DNA of 64,000 nt from Paralvinella palmiformis (Eukaryota > Annelida > Polychaeta > Terebellida > Alvinellidae), in contig JAODUP010000069.1 of NCBI GenBank assembly GCA_025642065.1, positions 372,501 through 436,500 on the forward strand. The letters run 5' to 3'. The notes below the pieces were generated by a model. It did not search any database, was not told the origin of the DNA, and saw nothing but the letters and a program-made list of their open reading frames with translations. The position numbers and the translations under genes were made by a program. Every line of letters begins with the position of its first letter. Position 1 is the first letter of the stretch. Positions 44,405 through 57,254 of the stretch are shown piece after piece.

Positions 44405-47400
44405 TCAGCTTTTAGTCAGATTGAAAGCTGCTCCAACTGCCTCAGATACATTACTGTAGCCATCCTTCCTGAAATGATTGATATCAATACTAACTAATTT
44501 GTGTCATGTGACCAAATATGTTCTTGTACTCCACATATGATATCCCATTATGATTACAGTTCAGGAATAAACCTATCATACACTGTAATAATACCGTAGG
44601 TCTCAGCCATTAAGCCGATACTTTGAGTCAATATTATTACCCTTATTTTCCGAGGTCAGCTTAAAGGCCAACGCTGTTTCAGTGTAATTATATATTAGTA
44701 ATTGGGAGAAGAAATTTCAGGGTGTTGGCAGCTGTCTAGACTAGATTTATATGCAAATGGACATCAATTGTCAATTTGATCTAAACTCATGCAGTCATGG
44801 AGTGAAAACAGATGTAAAACAAATAAATGATAATAATTCATGGCTTTAAAATGAAAATCATTCGTTATATGTAGAATTATCAGATTTTTGTAATTATGGA
44901 TAAATATATGTATTTAGCTATACTGTTGTTGGTCTCAGTAGCACATTTCACAACTTGGCAGCACGGATAACAAGGCAACTCATACCCAAGAGCAACGTAT
45001 CGCATTGGTTTGACAGCACAGACATGTTGGTTTCATAGAAGAGCGTGTTTATCTTTATGAAAATAATAAAGGATTACTGAAAACAAATAATTATTTCAGT
45101 ACTTTTATCATTGTTTCACAACATAATCATGTCTTTTACATACTTTTCACTGGTTCACTTTCTGGTTCACAAGTGCGATATTCGATAACGTTTCTTTGCT
45201 ATTACCTGCATTCAAAATGTTTGATATCATCTAAAAATACTACATTAGGCCGGTTTAATGGATGGTACTACCATAAATCGTGATATTTTAGGCCTAAAAA
45301 CAACCTTGGCTTAATGTCCATCACCTACAGTACTTCTTTTACTGTTTATTATATTACTCAAGTATCTTAACATAAATAAAAATATATAAACAACATGCAT
45401 TGTGACTAACTTAATATATGATAACAATTATAAATATTTCAAGGTCTATTTTTAGAAACTGAAACAAGATACAGAAGCAAACTATGCCAAAATTGGTACC
45501 ATTTTAAATGCAGCACCAGTAAATGTAAATAATTTGTCATATCACTTGACAGTATTCTATAAAACATCATAACAAAATGTTTTTGGTCATTTTCTGCACG
45601 TATCATACAAGAAAATACATTGTTTCTCAGTTGAGATCGATTTATCTCGTCATTCATCAGACAATCCAGAATACACCTGAAAATGTATTCAGGATGGACG
45701 TGACTCATGCTGATATAAATTCACTGTTCAACTGAGAATAATGCTATGCCTTCTTTTATCAGAAAAACCATAAGACCAAATATATGTTACAGAGTACCTC
45801 ATTAAACATTGAAACTGATATATCTTAATATTTAAGTCATAATTCTGGATTCTGACCCTTCATGGATTATCCACATGATGTAATAACAATTTTTAATTCT
45901 CTGCGCCAGTGTTTTTTTCACAAACTGATCGCAGAGAGAGAGAGGAGGGGGAAAGAACCCTGGGGCAGTTACAAACTATTTCATACAACTCATCACTAAA
46001 CACGCCCTGTTTTACACAAGAAATGTCATCATGATGAGCCACAGATACTTACTCCAGAATCTCAGCCAATTCTTCCTTGATATGTCTGACAAGTGGCGGT
46101 CCCTGGTAGCCTAAAGCTGTATATATCTGTACCAATGAGGCTCCAGCTTTAATTTTCTCATAAGCGTCCTGTCCACTTTCTATCCCTCCAACTCCAATAA
46201 TAGGCACACGACCTGAAACAACAGCAAGCATTCTCTACACTCAACAGTTAGTTGACGTACCAAAAAGTATGTGGAATATAAAAAGCCTGAAAAGTGGAAT
46301 GAACTAAACTGTTCAGAATATATCTGGGAAAAATAATACATGACCTAGATATAACATGATTTAAAACATCATGAACACTGTGGGGTGATGTAATTCTGCA
46401 ATTACCTTGATGTCAAATATTTTATAACATAGTATAAGTTAATGACAAGGTCATCATAGCTGATTCAAATTAGCATGTAATCAAACTTTATATAAAACCT
46501 GATTGTGATTCACCAATAAGAATATTTAACAGGTGCATGAGCAGTTTTACATCATTAAGTGAACACTGATGTGTGAAGATTTCCATATCGCAGAGGTGAG
46601 GATTATGTCTACATGAGAATAATTACCCGTACATACAGTACAGTAGTTAAGACACTGTTTTATAAACATCTAGGTTAGGGTTTCAATCTGATCAGTACCT
46701 GTGTTTGTGGGACATTTCCTGTAGAGGTCGCTTCTCAGCCATATGACTCAGGTATAACCATCATAGAGACCAAACAAAGAACTTACTCCATGCACAGCTG
46801 TGGGTGTTTCACTTACCACACAAAAAGTGTATCTAGTCTGCAGTGGACCAATTTTGAAACACAAAGAAGCCAACTTGTTGTCTGTTGCAGAAGACTTGTG
46901 ATATGGTCCTTTTCAATAGGGAATAGAGTAGACGACCCCTTACAAAAAGTAGGCAGCAGCATTGCTGGAGGCACGTGTGAATGAGGTGAGGGATGAGGGG
47001 AGTAGCGGTAGTCACAAAAACACAACAGTGGCCTTTCTTCATTGGAAGGGGGGGGTTAGGGATTCACCCCTAAAAAAGTTGGGAAAATGGAGTAATTAGT
47101 GCATTCTAGGCAAAACCAAAGTAGCCAACCGATTTTCTGTCAACAAAATAAGCGACTGTAAAATGGATGCCGTATAGCGTCAGATGTTGGCTGCTATTGA
47201 AAAAGCTGTGGTCAGAGTGGCAAAGTAGACATCTGTGAAAAATATTGAATCCAATGGTTGGTAAAAGTGTGTTGCCTATTAGTATTGATGTGTTACTGCT
47301 TGAGATGTGTTAATAAATCGGGTATCATTCATTTTCAACAGTCCCATAAAAGTTAATATTTAAGAACAAACAGGTTTTATATTTTCAGTTATTCAATTAA

Positions 47401-47832
47401 CTACCTGATAAAACCAGTACATTATTTATTTACGATATAGTCTAAGTAACATGGAAAGCTGGATAAGCTGACAGCCTTTATTATCTGATTTTCCAGGTTT
47501 TTACTGTATATAATTTAAAAGACATTTAAAAAAAAGTGCTATTACAGATTTGCCAATAGCTACTGCTTATTAAACTGCAAGAATGAGTAACCTGTTTTAT
47601 GACAGAACCGTAATTATTTAATATACACAATATTGTGTTTGTATAGATACTATTACCTTGTGTAAGTCTATACATATCGTGTATCATCTTGGTAGACATC
47701 TCTTTAAGTGGTTGTCCACTAAGGCCTCCAGTCTCTGTTTTGCGTTTACTTTTTAAATCCGATGGCCGTTGGATAGTTGTGTTACTGATAACCAGACCAT
47801 CTACACCACTCTGAGTGTAGGAGAACATTAAT

Positions 47833-47872
<40 letters not shown>

Positions 47873-50800
47873 TATTATTTTATATTTAACAAATGTGTCA
47901 CTACTGTGCAACTTATATGTGTAATTTATTATTATTATTATTGATGGCAGTGACATTAATTACTCTAGCAGATTATCTGAACACTACTCGAGTTCCTATT
48001 ACTGCTGACAATATAGAGTTAACCCGAGCATCTTTAATCAGTGATATTAATTGGTTAGTTACCTGCGGACCGGCGACAACTGCTGCTATATCAATCTTTT
48101 CCTGTTCTGTCAAGTCAGGCGATATTTTTACAAGTAGTGGAGGTCTAGAGTCTTCTGGTAGTTTCTTACATTCTGAAACAACCTATAAAACAGTCTGTAT
48201 GTCATAACAACAACAAAATGTCTAATAATATTGTCGTATAATTCATTTGATTAATACAATTTAAAAAAACAACAGTTGTTAATATTCATTTTGTAGACAT
48301 TTGTATAAACCATATCTCAATCACATAATAATCCATCAAATGATAACCAAAACAACAAACCTCTTTTATCAGATGAGAGAGAACATCTTTGTGTTGTAGT
48401 TCTCGTAGTCCAGGTGTGTTTGGACTCGACACATTGATGACAAGATAATCGGCCACCTCACCAAACGTACGTACACCTTGTACATAATCAATGACATCAT
48501 CTTCCGAGTTCTTGTTCTTACCAAGATTAACACCAACCACACCTTTAACTGAAAGTTTTGTATCTCCGTTTTAACCTTGTTATGATAGTGTTAAACAGTT
48601 TGTAATAAGTTATATTTATAGCTCACAGACCTTGGGACAAAATATTATAATGACACTACTGGAAAATAAACCAAAAAATGGACTGCGCAAGATATTCAAC
48701 AATACTAACTACGGTATTATTTGTTGAAGTTGTGATTATAATAAATGATTAGTCAAAACAGTGATGCTGCCATGAAATATAATGCCAAACAATATATATA
48801 TCTATAAATATATCTAATAACAATCACAACAGCAGCATCGGAATGGGTTCGTAGTGGCCTACGTTTATTCAAGAGAGAAATAATTCTGTCAGCCAAACAT
48901 TTTAATGCGTAATTGCACATACACATGCACACACAATTACCATTGTACCTGGACCTGTGTAACCTGATAGTGTTGGTCTATCTGGGCTCCACAAGTTCTC
49001 ATTCAGCATATTTCTATCATCAGGAACAACAGGCCCTGAAGACAACCAATAGCTGAATAATATACTCAAAAATAATGATCCAGTCATAACATACTTGTTG
49101 AGAGTAATCTGTTTCAATGAACAAAATTTAATTTCTTTTAGTAATACATCCCATTTAAATTATGACATAAACGAACAAACCGTACGCTGAAATAATAATT
49201 TGAAATATGTTAACTTCCTCTTTAAGACCCAACGTAACCTGCTCTTTAAGACCCAACGTGAAATGTTATTATTGTTGTCCTTCTTTTTATTATTAATATT
49301 ACGGTATAACAATTTGTTGGTTGACTTGAGAGTTACTGAATGGGAAAGTACACGAAATCATCATAAACATAATATAGGTTTAGATCAGTCATCACATTCA
49401 GATAAAGATAACTAATATTATGGATAACTAGATTAATATTTAGCTTTACTTGCCTTTCTTCCCTTCTTTTCTCCTTTTTAATCTTTCCACAACAACCTGG
49501 TGACCATCACTGTTAAAGCCACATCTAAAATCAACAAATATGACATTATACTACACACGTAATGCTTTGTTATTTTGTTAACTCAAATATAAAATACAGA
49601 TGGCAACAAGTATTACATTAAGGGCTCTAGACATCACAACAGTGTACACAATCCTGGATTCTTTTAAACGTTGCTTTTTGGAATACGTATAGGTTCATAA
49701 ATTGTTAGAGTTGATTGGTTTAGCCTTGAATTGGTCACACCTGGGACTTACGGTTGGGGGGCTTCTGCCAGGAGAAATAATTGGCACAAACACCGGTGTG
49801 AGCCAGATTGATTAAACGCACAACCTGCAGATTTGCAGCACAAACCTCTGTGGCCATCAGAATATCCTCTCATAAACTATTAGGAGATGAGTTTATGTTC
49901 AAAGCAAGACTGATCGCATCATATGTTCACAGTGTTAAAGTTTGTTTTTAAACAAAAACATTCACTAACAACAGAAATGTAAAAAATCCCAATTATAGAC
50001 CTTGCCAACTAATTTTGCGGGCTTTTACACTTTAGGTCACCGACCAGAGCAGCGGAGTCAGAGCTTCATGGTTTCCAATGTAGGCTGGATCTCAGTTTGA
50101 ACAACGATCTACTGCATAATACAATTGGAATTCACATAGGAAAATACTTCTGGTGATAGATTAGTTTCTTGTTGTTCAGCTTATTCCATTATTAAATGTT
50201 GTTATTGTGAAAAAATGAGAGTAAATACTTCTTTAGCGAAGTCCGCTAGTATCGGCTATCGCTTGAAAAATGAAATGGTGACAGACGGGGTTTGTTTACA
50301 TTTTAAAATCAACTCATGGTTCGCGTTATTTCACGAGAAATTATACCCAAATGCAATATATCAATGCCGGATTATTGCTCTATCAATCAGTACTTCTGTG
50401 TATCACAATATATTTCCAATTTGATGGATAGTTTTGATCCAAATAGCACACCCGTTTGTTTATTAGAATTATGCCATTTATGCTGGTGCATTATCACTGA
50501 TGTGCGGATGCGCCATAAGTCTACTGCTAGACGATGCTATATGGAAAATGACCACAAATAAAACAAATTGTTGAACAATATCTCAGTATTACAACTGCCT
50601 TGTCCATTTTCAATATTATTATAAATGGTCCAAATATGTGTATTGAAGAAACACTATGGGAAAGCCACCACCTATACATAAACTTTTGCTACGAATACAG
50701 CAATCGCTTGTACACAGGAAATGTGTTCTGCGAACTACCACATAGAACTTCCAATTTAATCTATTTTGTTTACTAAATCAGTCTTCTTTGAATAGAAATA

Positions 50801-53800
50801 TACTAAATGTCACCTTATCTTTCATTTTCCTTTACCAACTCCTGGAATCATGGAGTATTATCACCGGCAATAATTGTTAAAATAACTAGCTTACACACTG
50901 AAAACGAACGGGGATCCAGACTCTGCGATTAACACGACCCCCGATTGTAGTATTTCTAAATCCTGCTGCCAGATGTCACTAGCTTAATTGGCAAGGTCTA
51001 TTGTGTGGGTGTTTAAAATAATTCTCACACAAACTGGAAAAATTTCATTAAAGTTGCAGATTGATGGGATTTCTGTTGTTTGGTTTATGGAGCAAGATAG
51101 CGTAAACAAATAGACCCACCACCAAGTGGACAGATTATAAACTAAAACATATTATTATTAAAAAAAGATCATAACTTCAATGTTGGCTGAGTGAGCAATG
51201 GAACAACCAGGATGAATAATCTTAGGCCAAGTTAATGTTAAAGCAAAACACTTAAAAGCTTTAAACTGTGGAAAGTAGTTGTAAATACTGAGTAAGGATG
51301 TCTGCATTATTTTAAGGTATAGTAAATACCTGTTAATGAGAGCTTGATCTTCTTTCAGACGGAACATCCTGGGTTTAGCATTACCTGACTGAGCTTCTGG
51401 AGTCACTGAGCCGACCTCAACAAAACTAAATCCCATCTTCAGTAATCCATCAACTGCTTCTCCATGTTTATCAAATCCAGCTGCTAAACCAACTGGATTA
51501 CTGAACTGTTTGTTCCAGACACAGGTACTCTAAAGATATTGAAATCAAAGTATAGCAGATAAAGTCATTACATGAAACTAACAAATAGTAATGGAACTTG
51601 TAGTATGAGAACACAGGGTTTTGTTATGCCAAATCTTCTTAATATTTACATTTCAATATTTATAGTTCAACCTAGTGCTAACATATCAAATAATGTACAA
51701 GTTATACAATAAACTACCTGGTACTTCATAAATCATTTTTATCATAATGGAAAGAAACTGTGATTTCATCTTGGAAAACAACAACTGTTTTAATCCAAAC
51801 AAACAAACAAGAGACTTACCAGTGAAGGAGGGTCTTTATATTTATTCATGGGAACCAGTCTGTATTTTGCAGCTTTAATGGCTAACCAATGTGATGCTTC
51901 CACACCAAACAGTGTGCCACTGGCATGACAACATTACCATACCAGCTGTCATTTCCAGTATATGTTGCTATGCCAGCTGCTACTAGGTGACCACCAACAA
52001 TAACTTGAATGGCTGACTTGACCATGGCCTAAAAAGGTCAGATGAATGAATACTTTTAAATAATAGCTGTTAATATGAAGCTAGAAGTCTAAACTTTCCT
52101 AAAAACCTGTTAAGAGACACAGTTATCCAAAGTAAAACATCCACATATCACATAAAAATCAGTACATATGGACCACACACAGCCGTAGAGTTATTGAGAA
52201 AGAATTGGTACTCAAGCACAGACAAAACAATTAAAAAGTTTTTTTTAAACATTGCTATATTGTATAATACGTTGTGTCTAAGTATGCACAATTAGTACAT
52301 AAAAATTCACAAAACATCATTTAACAATTAATAATTTCATCCACCACATTAAATCACAATTGGGTGCAAGTACTTCACAATACACTATCACCCAATCTAA
52401 AATGAACCATGCTGACTATATTTCTTGTAAGCATAAATAATTTTTCCTTTGTTCTGATGATCTACTGTTCATTGTCTCCGAGTCTAGATGAGTCAAACTG
52501 AGAGTTTCTGTCACTATATTAGTGACTTTGTTTCCCCATATCATGATGTTTGCGACTTCATTTCCAAGAAAACAAAAAGCAGCCCAAAATCACATGGAAA
52601 CCAACATTTTCATTTCTCATGCTGCCTACTTATGTTGATTTTTGGCTACTGAAAGCTTTATGATAATGACAATCTCTGTGGTGACTGTGTGTGTGATTAT
52701 TGTATTTATTGCTTAAACTTTAAGCACATATAAACCTGGAAAGTCACACACCTCTTGTGTGGGAGCACTTTCGCTGTGTTACTGTTTAGGAAAAAGAAAT
52801 AAGCTAAACATAAGAAATATAGTCTTCAGCAATTCAAAAGATTCCATCTCGAATCCTGAACCATATATGATAGCCAAAGAAAGATACCTATGGGTCAGAT
52901 CCTGTTCAAAATCACTGCCACACAAATGTTGAAATATTACATAAAGAGATACAGGGTGATACTGACAGCCATGTTGTCAAGACAACTGCAAAAATATAAT
53001 CTTCTTTGGGCACTGAAATCAAAAAGCTGTTTAATACTTGCAATTTGCTATTTTGTCACAATGGACCATGATCAATTTATGAATGTTGTCAAGACTCTCA
53101 GGCATGGATCTATTATGCTGTCTGATAAAACTGTCATTGGTCCTTTACTGGACTCAGTAACAAAACAACTTAGTGAATAGATGAAGGGTGATCTGCTTGG
53201 ATGTAACAATATTATGCTATTTTAAGATGAATGATCAAACATGATCCAGTCAGTTATTGCCACATGTCTCCAAGTGGTTGATATATACCGACTCCTTGAC
53301 AGTGCTGTAATCAGTAAAAAGTCATTTAATATCCATCTTGATAGCCATATCCCTAATAGCATTTTTTAGAGCTAAAAACAAAAACTTAGTGCCAGGTTGG
53401 TTGAAATGACTCCACTGACCATCATTAGTTATTTAGCCTCAGTGCTGGTCACATATGTGGCTGAGTGGTAACTCCTTAAATAAACAAATCTAACAAACAC
53501 AAGTATAAGCCAGATTTAAACCCACAACTTGGAAGTTTGCAGTGCAGAGCTCAGGCTACTGCACTACTGGAGTCCATTAGCCACAATGAATTTGATATTA
53601 AAGTGCAGAAGTATTTTAGAAATTACCACAAGCTCAATAAATGTACCGATATCACAGTGTAGCGATAACAATAAATTAAAGAAACCTGGAGAATGAGATG
53701 AAAGAGCCTGCTGACATATATCTGGATGCAATCTTGAAGAATCAGTTATTACAAATTGTCCAAGAACACAAATGTGCATTGTTATCTGTAATGACAAGGA

Positions 53801-56535
53801 CTTCAATCATTCACGAAGTTCTAACTGCACTCCCCAAATGGAAGAAACATAAATGTATTAGTTCTGAACAACATATTGAAAATAATTGTAGTTATTATTC
53901 AGAAGCCATTATGAAACACACCAAGGAAGTGAATAAATACTTCCATAATCACCATCCTGTAGGCTATGCCGAATAAGCGACAGCCTGGGGATTCCCCCGA
54001 AAAACAAACCCTGTATGTTCTATCTGCACACAAGGATAGCTGCTAGTCACAACTCTCCGGCGACACACAATGGAAGTCACAGCTATTGTGCTTAAATACA
54101 GTCATCAAGAACTGCAGCTTCTATGTACAGATCTCCCAGGATCATGAGGAAGAATGCAACAAATCCATAATTTAGAAGATACAAGATTATAGTATCTTCC
54201 GCAATGTTAGAGATCTAGCTGACCAACTACGTCCCATAACAGGTGTCACTTATCTGTGTCAATCAAACAAGAAAAATTTTGCTGATCCATGTGATGTCTG
54301 GTTATCTTTGTTGGATAACCCAGTTATATATATCATATATTAAATAGACCTTCTGGGTTGGTTTATTTAAATCAAATGATTTCAAATTTCAATCATTGAA
54401 AGGGTCACTTCCTATGTTTAGCTAATAAATTACATGACGTCACAACTATCTTCTCAGTGGTTAGTGGGGCATGACATTCAATTGTCTATACAGTGGAGCG
54501 GAGGAGTGGAATATCATATTGGTTTGTATTCTTAGGTTACTGTATCCCTTAGCAGTTTCTTCCCAGAAGAATGGTTTTCTTTCTGGTAAAAACACATTTC
54601 TTCCCAGAAGAATGGTTTTCTTTCTGGTAAAAACACATTTCTTCCCATGGGAAGAAACTTAACTCTGAATGAAACCTCTAAAATTTCAGTTTAGTCTGCC
54701 AAAAGGTTGTATAAGCTGTTACATTATATGATCCATAACACATAAATAAACTCCATTGGGTGAAGTGAAGAAAAAAAAAAAAAAAAGAAAAACCAAATAT
54801 TAACAGGCCTAAAATATTAAAAAAACACAGAGTACGTAATCTTCTAAAAAAAAAAACAAAAAATATACTCTGTGTCATCAACCCATTGGGCTATCCCAAT
54901 ATACAATCATCAACATTTTTGTGCATCATCCCTGTTTCCTGATCAAGAAACAAAAGAAATCAGAAATCCATGTGAGCAACCTACAATCATTAGCAGCAGA
55001 GCTTCCTTGAAATTTACAGTCCCACCTTTGTTCCTTTACCCACATACCATCTTTCAAGCTATTAATCTCAATTGGCTCAGCCTCCATCAACTGGTTATAA
55101 GGATACATAGGTTTCCTACATTAAAAATACCTAATATTTGTACATAATAATATAGGACTATTTTAATACAATAATATACTTTAAAATACTGTAATATACT
55201 TATTATACCAGACATATATTACACTGCATATTTTATCTATACTTACTGATACCAGACAGATCTATAATACTATATGGAATTCTTTTGAATTATTCTGGTT
55301 GTATTTGAAATTTCCTAAAGTTAATTATTTAGGTTTTGTGGTAGATTGTATTCCTCCTCGAGCCAGACTTGTCTAATCTAAACTTGAACACATTTACTAA
55401 ATGTGTTTAAATTTAAAAATAATGAACCATTAAATCACATATGATTTATGTTTTAATGGAGGGTTGCGGATCACTTCAGCATGACTGAAAAAATTCCACA
55501 GATTAATGACTCTCTAGTGGATTACCAACTCTGCATGTTTCTTCTTAATACTGCCAGTAGAAGCTGGGACAAAATCTCACAGGCGAAAATCTACCTGGAT
55601 ATAATCCCACAATACAAAATACCAAAGGACATAATCCCAGAAAACGAAGAGGGACAAAATTCCATACAATAAAATTAAACACTTTTTTCTTTATTTATAA
55701 AATTAAATGACTATTTATGAGCACCCTTGTTACTGGGTATGACCTCCATGGTTGCATTTAAAGCAGCCCTTTTATTGCTTATTTCTCAGATAGGCTGATG
55801 CTGTAACTCATATTTCAATTAGCCTCAATACAGATTATCCAAGATGATCCAATTGGAATGATCCCTTAGCAATTTTCAAGCTGATAATTAATTGTATGCA
55901 AGCTGATCTCTTAATCTGCCTTAGCAATTTTCAAGCAGATAATTGTATCCAAGCTGATTTCTTAATTGCAGATAATTACTCTTTAATTAGCTCAAGCAAG
56001 CTCAGTTAATAAACAATTGCTGACATTGCTGACATTTTGTTGTAATTGGGGCACCCTGAAATATAAATTGCAATTTGTATCAATATCAATAGGTTCTATT
56101 CGAATGTAACAAATTATTGTGATAAAATGTAGTTCGCTTATTAATATGATACTATGTAGTTTAATTTTAATGTGTGGGATTTTGTCCTTCTTTTCACTTT
56201 CTCAAGTTTCTGGGATGATGTCCTGTGGTATTTAACTATTTTGTAGTTGTAGATCTACCGTGAGATTTTGTCTGGATTATGTCAGAATCATGAGAATGCG
56301 TGGATTTACTGATGAACTTAATTACTAATACTCAGGTATTATTGATAATTTAGTCTAAATGGGTAAGTAATTAGGAAAGACTGGAGTAGATCTAGACTAG
56401 TCTAGATGATAGATCTAGATCTCTAGAATAATCATGATTATCAGATTAGGCATTTAATTAGCCGAAGCCGTAAAGCCGAACATAAACGTTTAAACACATA
56501 AGAAATACAATTACCGATCTTGACAGTGAACTCAT
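44405..56535 (-). CDS. DHODH: Dihydroorotate dehydrogenase (quinone), mitochondrial
   Basis: Exons in coding order: 56515-56535 (candidate), 51820-52028, 51330-51529, 49454-49524, 48949-49035, 48361-48548, 48063-48182, 47657-47810, 46053-46212, 44405-44468; about 424 residues. Class 2 DHODH oxidises dihydroorotate to orotate at the mitochondrial inner membrane with ubiquinone, the fourth step of pyrimidine synthesis. Visible signatures: a hydrophobic N-terminal anchor ([11 protein letters not shown]), [37 protein letters not shown] with the catalytic Ser, [33 protein letters not shown] and QIYTAL. All junctions from 51529 on are in phase. The junction after 49454 needs a GC donor (AAAG|GCAAGT). 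The 51820-52028 exon has a frameshift near CACACTG: residues before and after it match the family in different frames. The exon 48949-49035 adds 29 residues absent from the human enzyme. The seven-codon first exon lies 4.5 kb upstream and fits phase 0, but is only a candidate. Confidence 0.88.
46655..46760 (+). repeat. SINE family 2 body fragment
   Basis: GTACCTGTGTTTGTGGGACA and the following CCTGTAGAGGTCGC align with the body of the SINE at 59696. The tRNA-like head is eroded. It lies in a DHODH intron. Confidence 0.5.
47837..47869. repeat. (AT)n microsatellite in DHODH intron
   Basis: About 16 TA units lie just upstream (minus sense) of the exon starting at 47810. Confidence 0.97.
49730..49870 (-). 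repeat. SINE family 2, reverse fragment
   Basis: The reverse complement carries GTGTTTGTGCCAATTATTTC and CCCAGGTGTGACCAATTCAAGGC, aligning with the body and tail of the 59696 SINE. It lies in the DHODH intron between exons 51330 and 49524. Confidence 0.55.
49996..51000. mobile_element. ~1.0-kb inverted-repeat element with TA flanks
   Basis: TAGACCTTGCCAACTAA at 49996-50012 is mirrored by its reverse complement, with one mismatch, at 50984-51000. Treating the outer TA as target duplication leaves 15-bp GACCTTGCC... termini, the pattern of Tc1/mariner-like elements. Inside are unrecognised short reading frames and no DDE transposase, so it is probably non-autonomous. It is inserted in the DHODH intron. 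Confidence 0.6.
52029..52880. other. DHODH intron 1 sequence, no feature seen
   Basis: AT-rich sequence upstream of the second DHODH exon with no supported gene. If the first exon is at 56515-56535, this belongs to a 4.5-kb first intron that also holds the features listed up to 56.5 kb. Confidence 0.4.
52890..53180 (+). pseudogene. Unidentified reading frame, possibly hAT-like
   Basis: An open frame of 96 codons ends with [20 protein letters not shown] and GPLLDSV. The LSDKTV-x-x-LLDSV pattern is reminiscent of the segment before the catalytic core in BED-type hAT transposases, but the match is weak. No splice sites or start context stand out. The frame at 53698-53976 may belong to the same element. 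Confidence 0.3.
53433..53580 (-). repeat. SINE family 2, reverse copy
   Basis: TTATTTAGCCTCAGTGCTGG starts the block, and TATAAGCCAGATTTAAACCC covers the B-box region in reverse. It aligns with the reverse copy at 10896. Confidence 0.55.
53698..53976 (+). pseudogene. Unidentified reading frame (92 codons)
   Basis: The frame has protein-like composition ([57 protein letters not shown]) and looks helical, but I do not recognise it. A further protein-like stretch ([14 protein letters not shown] near 54190) follows after stops. Broken frames among SINE sequence suggest a decayed mobile element. Confidence 0.3.
54557..54650. repeat. 41-bp tandem duplication
   Basis: Two identical 41-base units (54557-54597 and 54598-54638) beginning TTTCTTCCCAGAAGAATGG are followed by a partial third. 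The unit contains a short palindrome, TTCTTCCCAGAAGAA. Confidence 0.9.
55566..56275. mobile_element. ~710-bp element with ~100-bp inverted arms and repeated subterminal motif
   Basis: The left arm (about 55566-55665) contains GGGACAAAATCTCAC, GGATATAATCCCAC, GGACATAATCCCAG and GGGACAAAATTCC. The right arm (about 56168-56275) carries the reverse complement of the same series (AGACAAAATCTCAC, GGACATCATCCCAG, GGACAAAATCCCACA). Iterated subterminal motifs inside inverted arms suggest a non-autonomous DNA transposon with transposase-binding repeats. No transposase ORF is inside. Confidence 0.65.
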
Positions 56536-56805
56536 CGCAGCTTATATAAAACTAGAGTTTGTTTATAGTAAACATCAAACAAATTATATTACAAAACTGA
56601 TGTATTGATCTATTTTAAAACGAAACAACATAATAAACGGAGCAAATCTTCATAACACACGGCCAGATAACCTTCAAGGATTCTCTATTCACCATAATAA
56701 TTATCATTATCATCAGGGCGTCTGTTTTCGGACTCAGGGGAATTCGGCCTCGTTATTTCGGTCAAGATGTATGATTCTGGGGAATACTCCCAGGTAAACT
56801 CTGAC

Positions 56806-56810
56806 CAGTG

Positions 56811-56858
<48 letters not shown>

Positions 56859-56860
56859 TG

Positions 56861-56896
<36 letters not shown>

Positions 56897-56914
56897 TGTG
56901 TGTGTGTGTGTGTA
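56806..56914. repeat. (GTGC)n / (GT)n microsatellite
   Basis: About 22 TGCG units with one slip near 56861 run into a GT tract. It sits about 270 bases upstream of the candidate first DHODH exon on the minus strand. Confidence 0.95.
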
Positions 56915-57254
56915 AAAAGTCACAAGAAACAATTCGGGGAAGAAGCTACAATTAATATGTGTGAGAAAAACAAATAAATAATTCTGTACTATTCTGTGTT
57001 AAGCTTCTCGAAATGGTGTACTGTTAAACCCTCCTCCTCGGGAGGGGGGGGGAAGTCAGATTCCCTCTTTCCTTATAGAAAAATGTACAAAAACAGTCTT
57101 TTATTTCACCTTAGTTTGGAGACAAGATAGAAGCCGCTCAATTAATAGTATATGAAATACGAATCAAACGCACAGCTTGTACTATGAAAATGCGCCACAT
57201 CACATCACGCTTGAACTTTGGAATATTCACAAAAGCGTTACGGTCGATGGATGT

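Noticed and set aside
49441..49453. GT donor (GGCAA|GTAAAG) for the DHODH exon
   Set aside because: It leaves phase 2, incompatible with the next exon; the GC donor gives the correct phase.
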